A stretch of 64,000 nt of DNA from Trichosphaerium sp. ATCC 40318 (Eukaryota > Discosea > Flabellinia > Trichosidae): NCBI GenBank assembly GCA_038496445.1, contig JALMLS010000585.1, positions 248,001 through 312,000 of the forward strand. Direction: 5' to 3'. Under the pieces are notes generated by a model. The model was not told the DNA's origin. It worked only from the letters and a program-made list of their open reading frames with translations, and did not search any database. Shown here piece by piece: positions 44,571 through 57,121 of the stretch. Each line of letters begins with the position of its first letter. The first letter of the stretch is position 1. The translations under genes were made by a program, and so were the position numbers.

Positions 44571-45880
44571 CTAGTTGGACGTACCAAACTGAAAATCTTG
44601 CTTAGTAACTCGACGAAAGTTACTGTGTTTATCAAAGTGCCGGTATAATTTTTGTTGCAAGTGAAACGTTAGCTCTTTTCCTGTCAATTGAAAATCCAAG
44701 GTTATGCGCTTCGGAGAGAGACTTATGCACTGTTGGTAGCACTTTAAGGCAACATCGAAATTTTTTGCTTCTAGAAACATATTTGCTTTGTTCATCCATG
44801 CAGGTGTGAAGTTGGCGTCAATCTCTAAAGCGCGCTCAAAACAAAATAATGCCTCCTGTAATTCGCCGATTTCTTGTAGAGCACATCCCTATACGCAATA
44901 AGCAATCGAATAATCAGCGTTTAACACCAAACCAATGCGAAAAAAAAATATAAAAAGCAAACAAATCGAAACAACACGAATACAAAGCAAAGCGCGCTAT
45001 ATAACGAGCTACACTCACCTTGTTATTCCACGCATCTCTAAACTCTTTATCTTTACTAACAGCCTGAGTAAAACAAGCTATAGCTTCTTCATATTGATGG
45101 TTGTGGTAGAACAGTAGACCTTTGTTATTCAGTAATGAACTGTTATCAGGTAATAGCTCCAATCCTTTATCATAACTGACCAATGCTTCGTCTCTCTTAC
45201 CCAATGACTCGGCTATACATCCTATAAAAACGTTTAGAGATAATATACAAATAAAATCAAAATAATTTGCGCGTATTCTCTTGAAACGCTATAAAAGAGC
45301 GTCTAAAAGATTAAAATAATATAAATCTTTAGTTTAAACAGTATTGTAGAGTGATTAAATAATAATCCGGTTTTCTAGTTTTTGTTTTTCACAAAAAATC
45401 TGCAAAAACGGCGTTAACGGTATATGTAGTTGTTTTAAATAAAACATAAGGTGATATGCTATTAGCTTGTACCTTTATAAAAGTATGCAAGGCCTGATTT
45501 AGGGAATAGTGTTATACACTTTTCTAACGTCTTTAACGCGTCCGTAAACTTGCATAGAAAGTAAAGGGCAACTGCTTTGTTTATCCATGTATCCAGTTGA
45601 TCGCCGGATTGCTTCAGTGATGAACTGAACGCTCTTTGTGCTTCACTGTATTGACCTTTTTGCATAAATGTCAATAAAACCCTTTGTTTTGTTTTTTTTT
45701 TTTTTTCAATCGTTTTTTTTTGGGGCTATTTGCAGTGCTATCGAAAGGATAGATACAAAAAAGACGTTCAACAATCATTTTTTTGGGCAAGGTACCTTTG
45801 TTAAAGAACTGGCAGCCTTTTTTGTAATAGTATCGCCAATCGCGGGACCCGTCTCTTGTACTCCGTAGTCTTAACGACAT
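44571..45880 (-). CDS. Tetratricopeptide-repeat protein
   Basis: Starts MSLRLRSTRDGSRDWRYYYK at 45880. Exon 2 (about 45462-45655) and later exons encode TPR units: GQYSEAQRAFSSSLKQSGDQ, TWINKAVALYFLCKFTDALK, GKRDEALVSYDKGLELLPDN, SLLNNKGLLFYHNHQYEEAI, EFRDAWNNKGCALQEIGELQ, EALFCFERALEIDANFTPAW and KANMFLEAKNFDVALKCYQQ. The 34-residue helix-pair pattern with conserved W/G/Y/A positions gives about six TPRs, then a C-terminal tail (LQQKLYRHFDKHSNFRRVTK). It is a scaffold for protein interactions; partner unknown. Introns begin GTACCT, GTATAA or GTGAGT. Confidence 0.75.
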
Positions 45881-46523
45881 TGAGATAAGGGCTATTTTAT
45901 AAACGATAAGCGCTAAATTGTGTCATTGGTGCTGCGCATCCAAGTTTGATAATTCAAAGGGTGTTTTTGGTACCACTGGTTAGGCTATGTGTAATGGAAA
46001 ATAAAAATAAACCAATACACCAGTAACCTTATTTTAAGCCCAGGGCACATACGCCGTTGCTTCGTACGCAAACAAAATAATGTTTTTTACCATTTTGCAG
46101 TAAACTCGAGGGTACCTGCTTCGTAGAAGACGCGCAAGCGAGATAGTTATCGTGCGTTGGTAGAAATATATTAGTTTCCTGTTGGCTACTGTTTGCCTCC
46201 GGTGTCTATATCATGCACTAAAAACGCCCAATTGGCAGTGCACGGAGGTTGGTTTGACAATAACTGCTTTGCAATGGTCAAAATGAATCTCAGCGAGGTT
46301 GCTAAGATCCAACCCTTTTTCAAACACCATACGAAATTCTGTAGCGATTTATCCTATTTTCCCTTTGAGTGCGTGCTGTTTATAACTTTATTTCCGAAAT
46401 CGGTTCTATACGATAGTAGCCACTATTGGTAGTACTAATTCGTCACTATTATTGCCAACGCTTGTTAGTCTCGCAACTTTAAAACGTTACATTTCAATAC
46501 GATAATCTACCGAGTTTGCACAA
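45881..46523. other. Divergent promoter gap
   Basis: Between the TPR gene (-) and the formin (+). The frame at 46193-46432 (+) shows no family resemblance. No RNA gene seen. Confidence 0.45.
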
Positions 46524-49500
46524 ATGGAGGATTTAGACGTAGATTTGGATTGGGTACGATACAGAATCGAAATTGGGCTCTTTGTTTAGCCCAATTTTGT
46601 TGTACGCTCCAAATTTACTTATTCATACGAAACAGGATGATTTAGAGAAGATGGTAGATTTAAGCGCCCAAGGACTTGATTTTGGAGAAATTCAAATAAA
46701 TGATGAAGCTCTTCTGGAAGGCTTTGAAGATATAGAAAGCCTAGCTGGTACGTAACAGAGACACATACATTTCGTTGACACTTGACTGTCATATCATTTT
46801 AAAACAGGCGCAAACGGACCCATCATGCCACGAGCGGTTCTCATTTAGTTTTTAGCCACCACAGCCCAGCTTGATACATCACTACAAGACGAACAAGCAA
46901 CAAAACAGGAAACGTTTGATTTTGACGACACTTACGGTTTCAACACTTACTCCGGCGTGGAAGATAGCTCTATGAGCTTTACCATTACCGCACCAAATGA
47001 CGCGTCTGTTAAAACACCAGAGTACAGAGAGTCTATTAAAAGAGCTCCACTCTCTGCTAGGGATTTAACTAGCACAATGCCTCCTACGTCCACTGGAGAC
47101 GGCACATCCTTAAATGTCGAGTATGTTTGCCAATAGTTTTTATGATTTATCGTTAACCTATCAAAAAGGGAGCGAAGGTTCACGCGGCGTGCATCTGCGC
47201 CAGCTTTACCGCAAGTATGTCAAGTTTTTCCGTTATTATTTTTTTAAATGCCGTTTGCTTATGGGTCACAGACAGCGCCTCAAACAAACGCCAGAGAGAG
47301 TGGTGCTATTCGTTTAAGTGCTACTGAGTTTGAAGAGAACTTGGAAGGACAAACAAAAGCGAAAAAGGCGCAAGACGAGGTAAGAAAGGTTATTCGTGAA
47401 AAGTAAAGTTACAAACTATTTTTACAAAGGACACATCGAAGTTATATCGAGAAGGTTGGCTTATTAAGAAGGGAGAAGTTAGGAGAAACTGGCGTAAACG
47501 TTGGTTTGTTCTTGATGATCGTAAAGTACATTACTACAGAAAGAAAGAAGATGTCAAAATGGTACAGTAGTTTATTTGATATTGGCTGTTTGTTTAATTT
47601 TTTTGTCCGTTTTTAGGACATCCCTCCTCGTGGTACTATTCCTCTGGATGATGATTGTATAGAGGTTAACCCTGTCAAGTACCCAAAGCGTAGTTTTTGG
47701 TACGTTACTATTCATCAGCTGTCAATCATCAGTCCCCATAAATTACTCACATTTTCATAGCTTTATTGTAAAAACTCCTTGGCGTACATTTTTAATGCAA
47801 GCTTTCTCTGGTAAGTTGTATTTATGGATTTGTACTCTCGTTTGTTGATTGTACTCTTAGCTAAGGACATGTCTGGATGGATTGGTGCTATAAAACAAAT
47901 GATTCCAAAGACCAGCTTGGAGCCTTCTTTTGAGAGGTACAAAGCAAAAAAATAATGTTTTAGTACTTTCTCGTTTGACGAAGTACTAGAGAACGCTCGT
48001 TTTCTGCGCTCCCTGATTGGACTGTAAATTGGTTACATTGTGGTACTCTTACTAAATTGCCGTTGGCTGGAAAGAGAAAAGGATTTTTTGGCACTACACC
48101 TTGCTGGTATATTCTAAAGAATACAAATCTTTATTGTTTCAAAGAGCAACCTCAGGCTGTTGATGATAAAGCTTTTGTGGCACGTGTTTTTGTTTTGTCT
48201 GTTTCTTGAATGACCTGTCGATTGTCTTGCTGATTTTTACGCTAGAATGTAAAACCAATAGGTGTACAGTCTATACTTGGTTGTACAATACTAGAACATG
48301 AGAAAGGAAATGATATTTTTGCTATTGGATACAGTGATGGTTCGTTTCAAATCAACTCTTTGTTATTGTGCTAATAGATTTTTTTGTAGGATCTGTTGAA
48401 GCTTATCAGTGTCCCTCTTCACAAGATAAACAACGATGGATGGCGGCACTTTTATATGGTGTTATTATGGCTGATTTAAAGACTTCTCCGAGCAGTATCA
48501 TTTCTCAGATTAAAACAAAGTTAAAGGTTAGTTACTGCTGATAGCTGCCATAACAAAGCTGAGATTCCATTTTTCTAGGATTACATATTCGCAGAAATGT
48601 TGATAAGTATTGGTGGTGTACATATGCTTATGAAGCTCCTTACTATAAAGCAAGATAGAGAACAGATACCTGCTATCATAACTCTAAAAGTGCGTGCAGT
48701 GTTTGTTCTTACCTGTGTTGACTATAAATGGTTTAACGCTTAAATTTAGGAAGCTATGAACTATGTCAATTGCTTGAAGATTATTGCTGAGAGTAATAAA
48801 TATATCACAGCAATTTTTTCGTTGACGCAGTCAAAGTGTAAGTTGTAACTTTTAGATTAATGGGCGTAACTTAACTATCCTTTAGTCACTGCTGTTTGTC
48901 GGTTTTCTTTAGAAGCACTCCTCCTTTTGTTTACTTTTAATGAGGGCCTTTTCTCTCGAATTAGAGCTGGTGCAGCAAAAGTTAGCGGTAGTAATGAGCG
49001 TAAGTATAAATTGTTTGTTCTTTCTGAATACTAAAATTATTTTCTACAGAACCTTTTGATGGAATTGTTGCGTTTGTAGCTGGCCAAGGAGAAAAAACAG
49101 CACTCAATGCTCTTGCACTACTTAACGTTGTACTAACAACATCTCCGATCGAAGAAGCATTAATTTTCTTGGAGCATTGGAAACAACTAAGTGAGTACTT
49201 GTTGTGTTTTTGAAAAATAACTTTTTCAATAGAACTTGAAGATACTTTGCAAGCCAAAGTTGAAGCTAAAAACAAGTTGTTTTATCAACAGATTAGGATG
49301 TACGAGGTACTATACACAGTTTATTATTAGACCGTGCTTATAAGACATTAAAGATAACTACTGGTACTTCATTTGGTGTTGAAGAGTTACTTGATCAAGA
49401 ACGTATGACAACTGAAAGTTTGACTATGACACGTACACTTCGAAAAACAAGTCCGAACAATAACGACACAGATGATGTTGGTGAACTTAAATCGCGAATT

Positions 49501-52265
49501 GAACAATATCGTAAAGAGATAACAACGCTAAAGGAACAAGTAAATACATACAAAGACCACATGAACACTTATAAAACGTCATGGGAAGATGTACGACCTT
49601 GTTGATTTTTTTGATCCCATGTTAAAACACGTGGAACCTTGTTTACTAAGATAGCTTTTTAGACAACGCAGGAGTTAGGTGTAGCACAGAAAGAGTTCTC
49701 CAAGCTTAAAACAGCGCTATTAAGTGCTGGAATTGGTGAAGATAAGATAACAGAGGTAGACGAGAACGGTCAAGTCACTTTACCTTACTGAATTTCGTAG
49801 GCTTTTAAAAATGCAAACGTTGCTGCTATGGCAGATGTAGGTTCTTGGGAAGTCCCAGAGGCCAATGTTCGCACTCAATCAGTAGCGTAAGTAAAGTAAT
49901 TATTCATTTGTTATAAACGCAAAGCTAGGTCACACAAAAACAGTAATACTGGTCCTACTCCGTTTGTTCCTCTTGTAGTTGTACGCAAAATAATTTATTT
50001 GTTTGGATGATTTCTAAGTTTGTTCGAAGGGTGAAGGAGCTCCTGCACCACCAGCACCTCCAGGAAATGCACCAGCGCCACCACCTCCACCAGGTTCTGG
50101 TGTCATGGCAGGTACTGTTTTTTTTAATATTCGTTTTGCGTTGGTCTAAGTTACTTAAAGGTCCACAACCAACGAAGCCACCTATATATCCTGAGGCTAA
50201 GATGAAGCCTCTATTTTGGACAAGGTTTATAATAGATCCTATGAGCCCAGATTTGTACGTATAGCACTGTTTCAATTTCGACAATGTTGACATCTTCTAC
50301 GAAGAACGATTTGGGAATCTATAAAAGATGAAGTTATTAGTCCTAAACTTCTTGAGCGCTTATTTTCTAAGAATAAAAAGAAGCAACTTAAACCTGCCAA
50401 TGATATTTCATTCCAAGGTATTATGATTAATCTAGTGAAACTAAACCACTTTGGCGTGCTTTTACTACTGTTTGTATTTATCTTGTTTTTTTCTTACTTT
50501 TGTACACTTTAGAGAGCTCGAATAAGGCGACAACAGTACTTAGTACTAAGCGTTATAATGCAGTTGTTATACTCATAAAGAGTTTACCACCTGCTAAGGT
50601 TATCAAAGAAGTTGTATTTACTTTTGATGACAGTAAGATGGACACAGATATCCTACCAACACTTATCTCTTGTGTACGCCATTTTTTCTTGTTTTTTTTT
50701 AACATTCCGTTGGCTTTTTGCTGATCGTTTTGATAATAATTAGCTTCCATCCAAAGAAGAAGTACAAAAGATACAAAAGCAAGAAGTATCTAAACGTGAT
50801 TTTCCAGACATGTACGTACTGTGCAAGTTTTCTTATTTTTTTTTCATTGCTAATTTGCGAGAAGATTCTTGTTGCGGTTATATGCTCTTCCTAATCTAGA
50901 GCCGCGCCTTGCATGTTGGCATTATAAAATGATATACAGTCGCGAGTATGATGCTATAAAAGATCCTCTTGAACAAATTAAGAGAGCTTGTGAGGTACAT
51001 AAACTAAGCACCTGTTGTTAAAATCCAAGAAGTTATTAACTTTAATCTAGGAATTAGAGTACAGCGTTGCATTTAAGACTATACTCGCAACTGTTCTTAC
51101 TGCTGGTAACTACCTTAATGGAGGTACAAGACGCGGTCAGGCAGATGGTTTTGAGCTTGCTGTATTGACAAAACTTGATACATTAAAAGATACTACTGGT
51201 ATTTAATTCGAAGTAAACTCTTTGTCGTGCTAACATACATCAACAGGAAAGTCAAGTCTTCTTATGTTCCTTGTTAAGAAGCTAAAAGCTGAGCAAGGTA
51301 TGCTTTTCTGGAGCCAACTTGATGATCTATCTATGGCAGTAGAAGTAGCAACACAGCACAGCTTTAAGTAAGTTCCTCTTTTTTTTTCTCGAATCTTGAA
51401 TGATATTGTTCCTTCTTGCTTGTATCAACACTAAACTCTGTTTAGAGAACTTTGTAACGAAGTTAAGACATTACAGCAGAGCTCTAGAGGTACGTAGGAT
51501 TAGCACTAAGTGGTGTTTGAGATTTACAGTTTAATCGATTCAAACTGACAAAGAGTAGTGGCAATGACATATGCCAATGAAATAGTTATTGATGGTCCTA
51601 AGGACCGATTTGATAGTGAAGTTCGACCATTTGTAGAACAGAGTGCGCCACTAAGCAATCTTTCAATTGCTTCGCTCTGACCTCTTTTTTTTAGCCGTAG
51701 AACATACTAAGGCTTTAGCTGCAGGCTTTGAACGTTGTAGAGGGCAATTTAAAAACCTTGTAACTTACTTTGGTTACAAAAAAGCAAAAGCAGATAAAAC
51801 ATGTGGTCAATTTTTTGGAACTATAAATACTTTCCTAAAGGCTCTCTTACGTGGTAGAGCATATCTAGATAAGATTAAAGAAAATGCAGCAAAAGAAGAG
51901 AGAGCGAAGAAGACCTTTGAAAATATGTACGTTCTTGATATTTGTGATGCAGTAGAGGCCATACGTTGGTAGTGCTCTTATTTTCTTTTGCTATCTACAC
52001 GTAGATGGCTGGTGCCTACGCGTGTTTTTTTATACTTCGCCTACTCGCGTAGACGGTGATGTCTACTCGAGACAGCTTTTCTTCTTGAAGTGAAAATCGT
52101 TTTTGCTTTGCTATTTGTTAACTAACGTTGTTTGTTCTTAGACGTGAAAAGCGGACAAAGGGTAAAATAGTTGATACAGAAAACGCTTTTGATGATTTAG
52201 CTTTTAAAATTGCTGAAGGTCTTGTATCTCCTGCACCAAGGCCTATTAATATTGTACATCAATAG
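46524..52265 (+). CDS. Formin with two N-terminal PH domains
   Basis: About 20 exons and roughly 1,250 residues. An acidic N-terminus ([30 protein letters not shown]) is followed by PH domain 1 ([25 protein letters not shown] at 47442-47515, then [20 protein letters not shown]) and PH domain 2 ([20 protein letters not shown], then [20 protein letters not shown]). Next is an armadillo-like GBD/FH3 region (about 48470-49310; [40 protein letters not shown]), a coiled coil ([20 protein letters not shown]), a short FH1 ([20 protein letters not shown] near 50035-50100) and FH2 ([48 protein letters not shown], then [20 protein letters not shown]). It nucleates and elongates actin filaments. The PH domains suggest phosphoinositide-dependent membrane recruitment. 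No clear DAD is seen. Confidence 0.88.
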
Positions 52266-52431
52266 ATAATATTTTTATTATAATAGCATCTTGTTACCTC
52301 ATCCCCTAACTAAGGGAATTTCATGTGCTATTGTAGCTGGTTGTAGTAAAATCTCTGTTTTTGTTGTAAATTTAGAAAAAAAGATTTCAGTTTTTTTTTG
52401 TTGGCCTTATCACACTGTTTAAAAATACTGT

Positions 52432-54145
52432 TTATAAAAGTTCTACATTATTATCTGCGTAAGGAGACTCAGTATTGTCTGAATCCTCTACAGACTCATT
52501 GCTTGATGATCCTTCATCAGAATCGGAAGTGTGATTTGAACCTTCACCAGAGTGTTCGGAATTCTCAGATTGGTGTGAAGCTGATTGGCTTATCTCTTTG
52601 TTACCCATTTCAGTGTCTATATTTTTTTCTGTATTCTCGTTGTCATCATCCTCGTGTATCACACCACAAGCCCAAAACAAACAGCAAGACATACAAACAA
52701 TAATAATACCAAAAGCAGATAGCATTCCAATAAACAGTCTTTTTGCATGACCAGCACGTTTAGATATTATTTGATTCTTTACCATAACAATATCATTAGA
52801 ATCGCTTTTTGATGTTGTTTGTAAGTTAACAGCCTGCAATAAAAAAGAAGTTAGGTACACTTGAGTAAAAAAATGGAAAAAATGTCTTCACAGTTTAACA
52901 AAAAAGTGTGGCAACCGTGAATAGCCAGGTTTTTTCGAACAAAAATATTAGTATGTATTGTTTGAATATGGCATTTCATAGAGTTTAAAACCATCAAGCT
53001 GGTACACGTACACTTGTATATCTGTTAAGGTCATCATGAATTGAATAAATCCTTATTGCCTCACCATTTTGTGGGTTCTCATCCCAATCGCTAAGACATT
53101 TTACAGACGACCTTGCTGATTCACATCCATTCTCTTTACTGTATAGAAATTTACATCCCATCCAGAACTTAATGGTCTCCTGTAAACAAACCATTAACTT
53201 TGTGACACAAGTAGTTTCGCATAGGATGCTTTTGTCTCTATCGACTTGTATCCTTATCAAACCAAAGGTTATTGAAACTAATGAACACAAACAAGAGAAG
53301 ACGATGTCAAGAATTCGAGTCTTAGATATCAACTGCCTGGTGCAGTCGATAACAGTTTTTTTTTTCATTGAAAATAAGTCACTTTGAAGACGGGAAAAAA
53401 GTGTCGTACTGTTCCATTTAGTGCTTCTGTTCCAGGATAAAACGATATGGGTACAACACACTGAAAGCAATTAGTTCCGGCTAACAAGTTCCTGCTTCTA
53501 CATTCCCATCGGTTTTCACCCCAACTACAAACAAGTAAACACAATTCACTGGTTTTTTTTTCAAAGAAAGCACGTGCTTTCGTTGTTCTAAATACGTACT
53601 ACTTTGTATCAGTTAGAATCTCATACGGAGTATCAAACTCATATCCATACGCATCTCTGCGTATGACTTCAACAGTACCATTAACAACGTCTTGTGGCGT
53701 TATTGTAACAACTCCTGAAAAAAAAAATTGTAAGAAATTGCATTTGTGTTTTTTGAGCGAAGCTCGCTTCCTTAGCGTTGCTTACCGTCTTTTTCTATTG
53801 CCCAATAAGGATGACCATGTATAGCAAGCACTGCGCTTGTTGTTATTGTTGATACAACGACAATAACGAAGATTGCTGGTATTGTTGCTTCTAAAGACCC
53901 AGCAACACATTTTAGGAGTCCAATGAGCGTTGAAAACAAGCAAACAATACACAAACAACCAAATACGAGAATAAGAGTTCTAGGTAGTTGGCTCTATTTG
54001 TAGCTTCTTAAAAACGCGTCGTAGGTCATTTTGCGTACTACGTGTGCTCCTATAAGCCAATAACAAACAGATATACCCAAAAACAGTATTAGACCCACAA
54101 AAGTGAATAAAACTGTGAATCTTAAGCGCTTTGAGAAGCTTATCA
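52432..54145 (-). CDS. Tetraspanin-like membrane protein
   Basis: Start ATG at 54143-54145. TM1 is RFTVLFTFVGLILFLGISVC. An intron (GTAGTAC...ATAG) joins in phase to SQLPRTLILVFGCLCIVCLF, TM2, then TM3 EATIPAIFVIVVVSTITTSA. A large extracellular part follows with many cysteines (ENRWECRSRNLLAGTNCFQC, FWMGCKFLYSKENGCESARS), then TM4 IGMLSAFGIIIVCMSCCLFW near 52690-52740. The four-helix order, small first loop and cysteine-rich second loop fit tetraspanins, although a clean CCG motif is not seen. The cytosolic tail is long and Ser/Glu/Asp-rich (about 60 residues, 52435-52640). It probably organises membrane microdomains. It converges with the formin 166 bp away. Confidence 0.6.
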
Positions 54146-54274
54146 TTGCTTCTCCTTGTTTTCGATGTCTTGAATTAAATGCCTTAGCTCTTTTTTTTTT
54201 TTTTCACTGAACACTTTCGGATCTTACAAATAACCACAAAAAGTGATCCATACGCCTTTGGATACAATATCTTT

Positions 54275-54350
54275 TCATGGCAACACTTTAATGCCTGAAT
54301 CAGTAATTGATCTACAAAACTTCAAGTAAATAGTATGAACTCCTGCCAGC
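54275..54350 (-). pseudogene. Orphan LRR fragment
   Basis: Encodes LLAGVHTIYLKFCRSITDSG plus IKVLP, slightly more than one LRR unit of the neighbouring gene family, with no gene around it. It lies about 200 bp beyond the stop of the LRR gene at 54549, so it is a leftover repeat from an unequal exchange. Confidence 0.65.
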
Positions 54351-54548
54351 AATAGTAAATCATAGTTGTCAATAGCAAAGCAGGGTGTTATGTAATAAAT
54401 TGTTGCAACGCTAGGTTTTTGGTTTGTTGGAGACACTGAAGCCACTGTGTAGATTGTAATTGTCTTTTTATTTTGCAACAGTTAAACTAATTTATACCTC
54501 TTTCAAAAAGATCTGCAATGATGTTACAAATACTCTAAGCAACAGTCT

Positions 54549-56598
54549 TTACACATTCACTGATAAGGCCTTAAGCCTTACAATACATTCTCTTGAGATG
54601 CTGTTGCCATAGTTTTTTAAGGTATGAAGACCCACAAGTGCTTCTATACCATTATCAGTCACATATCGATTGTTAATAGAAATTGTATGAACACCTTTGA
54701 GCGCTCTGACACCTCCATTAGTCACTTGATTACATCTTTGAATATCAATAGTATGCACGCCAGCCAATGCTTTTAAGCCTCTATCTGTTATTTGTGTACA
54801 AGACTGAAGTTTAATTTTATGTACTCCAGCTAGTGCTTGAATACCGTCATCTGTCACTGAAGTGTGATTGAGGCTAATTGTATGAACTCCAGCCAAAGCT
54901 TTAATTCCGTTATCTGTTACTGAGGTGTTACTAAGGTAAATTGTATGTACACCTTTCAGCGCTTTGATGCCTTCATCTGTCACTGAGGTACCTCCAACGT
55001 AAATTGTATGTACTCCAGCCAATGCTTTGATTCCGTTATCTGTTACTGAGGTGTTACTAAGGTAAATTGTATGTACACCTTTCAGCGCTTTGATGCCTTC
55101 ATCTGTCACTGATGTATTAATAAGAGTAGCAGAATGAACTCCAGCAAGTGCTTTGATACCTACATCTGTAACTTGAACACATCCAAAAAGGAAAATCTTG
55201 TGAACTCCAGCAAGCGCTTTTATACCTTCATCTGTCACTTGATGGCAACCGCCAAGGTTAATACTATAAACACCAGCCAGCGATTTGATACCTTCATCTG
55301 TCACCGAGGTGCCTCCAAGGCGAATAGTATGAACTCCAGCCAACTCTTTGATACCTACATCTGTAATCTGGCTACACCCTGAAAGACTAATTGTATGAAC
55401 ACCTTTGAGTGCTTTGATACCATCATCTGTAATATGTTTACAACCAGTGAGTGTAATTTCATATACCCCTATCAACGCTGAAATGCCTTCATCTGTAATA
55501 TCACAACCATACAGGTTGATCGAATGTATGCCTTTGAGTGCTTTGATACCTTCATCTGTGACTTTGGTTAAACGAAGACTACGAATGGTATGGACACCAG
55601 CCAATGCTTTGATACCTTCATCTGTCACTGAAGTTTCTCGAAGACTAATTGTATGTACACCTTTCAATGCTTTGATACCTTCGTCTCCTACTTTCCGACA
55701 AGTAGAAAGGTCAATATTGCTAACACCTTTAAGTTGTTTGATGCCCTCATCTGTAATTGAGTCGCAATTACTAAGATTAATTGTATGGACACCTTGTAGT
55801 GCTTTGATGCCCTCATCTGTTATTGAGCAGCATCCAGTTAGGTTAATTGTGTGGACACCCTTCAATGTTTTAATGCCTTGATCTGTAACTTGTTGACAAT
55901 GACTGATATCAATGTAGCTAACTTGGTTACTGCTACCAATTAATTTCAAATCAGTATCATTGACTTGCTTGTTCCTTGGTGATCGTTGGAGTTTACGGCA
56001 ACCAGCAAGTAATGAAAATACTGTAAAATTTCTCATATAATTCAACTGAATGATACTGTTGTTCATAACACCTTTGTATTGTTGAATCTTTAGAACATCT
56101 TGATATCTCTTGAGATAAACATATTGGTATCCAACAATATCATGAATAATATCAGCCATAAGATGACATGATTGAGCAACAGAAAATCTATCCTTGGCAT
56201 CTGTAAAGTGTAGAATATTCGAGATAACTTCTGGAGGAAAATAAACAATGTTATTCAGTTCTTCATGTTGGATAGATTGGCTAATATTCACCGAATAAGT
56301 AAAAACAAAGTTTCAACTGGAATTAAACGCACGTCTCTTTTTGTTTGCGTTTATGCAAACCAAAGTCGTTTGGATGTGTTGAACGCTTCTTTTTCATGCT
56401 TGGAATAGAATCCTGTGAGTTTTGTAACAGCGCTGAGGTGAGTTGTTTTACAAGGGTTGCATTTATGGTCTTTACGATACTTGTAACTTGTTTTATGAGT
56501 GTTTCATGTTGTTTTGCCACAATTTTACTAAAAACTTGGTTGTGGTGCTCGCGATAGTATGCTAGAGCCTGTTCTACAGAAAAACAAGAGAAACTCAT
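54549..56598 (-). CDS. F-box-like leucine-rich-repeat protein, copy 2
   Basis: Close paralogue of the gene at 4665-6796. Exon 1 (56598 to about 56334) gives MSFSCFSVEQALAYYREHHN through RKQKET. A short intron starting GTGCGT ends before CCAATCTATCC, rejoining QSIQHEELNNIVYFPPEVIS. The F-box-like stretch (FPPEVISNILHFTDAKDRFS) is followed by about 20 LRR units of 21-22 residues with consensus TDEGIKALAGVHTI. A 126-bp two-unit block is duplicated almost exactly at about 54895-55146 (TSVTDEGIKALKGVHTIYLS and TSVTDNGIKALAGVHTI alternating). The upstream 160 bp recurs inverted at 61843-62000 beside a decayed LRR copy. The frame is fully open, so the gene is likely functional as a substrate adaptor. 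Confidence 0.85.
54600..55930 (-). repeat. LRR-coding tandem array, about 20 units
   Basis: Units of 63 or 66 bp in tandem. The two-unit block starting near 54895 repeats in the next 126 bp with almost no change, a sign of recent expansion by slippage or unequal crossing-over. Confidence 0.8.
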
Positions 56599-57121
56599 GA
56601 TTTATTGTTTCGTAGAACAAATATGATTATAACAGGACTTAACGCTAAGAGTGTTGGATTTAAGTTTGGTTGGAAAGAGGACTAAATTATTACTCAATAT
56701 CAAACTGTCAACACTGTACTTAAACAACTGAAGGTAGTATTAGACTAGAGGATGTAATTGATTAACATTTAACAACATATTGCAATTCCATTGCAAGGAT
56801 TAAGCAAGGTACACTGTACTTACAACACTTTAGATTAAAAATTGTCCTAAGAAATCACTGCTACTAATTATACATTAATAGAGTGATGTCCAGCTTTTGA
56901 AGGAGCGAAAGTATCTATGGAATTTCACTCTTGAAAACTCGCAAAAAAAAAGTAACTGCAGTTTTCATGATTTCTTTTGGTAATAAACAATGTCGATACA
57001 CTTGAAAAGGATATTATTGTAGCAGATTATGTTAAGTAACATTCCACCAAAAATAGCTAGACATCTAAAAGCATTAAGTGTATGTAGTTTGTTTTAAAAA
57101 CCATTACAAGCTAGACGATGT
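56599..57121. other. Gap upstream of LRR copy 2, includes inverted-repeat arm
   Basis: No coding sequence. About 56790-56945 is one arm of the inverted duplication annotated separately. Confidence 0.5.
56790..56945. repeat. Inverted repeat arm 1
   Basis: The reverse complement matches 61843-62000, for example the shared blocks GGACAATTTTTAATCTAAA and TACTTTCGCTCCTT. Each arm lies just upstream of an LRR gene or pseudogene in the corresponding orientation, so the arm is the duplicated LRR promoter region. Confidence 0.8.

Noticed and set aside
52432-52640. Acidic Ser-rich region as a separate small gene
   Set aside because: It is continuous with the last membrane span of the tetraspanin-like protein.
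55405-55881. Long plus-strand frame across the LRR array
   Set aside because: Antisense shadow of the repeat array; proline/serine periodicity arises from the LRR codons.
54599-55900. Tandem repeats resembling a CRISPR or satellite array
   Set aside because: Units are in-frame LRR codons with no spacer structure.
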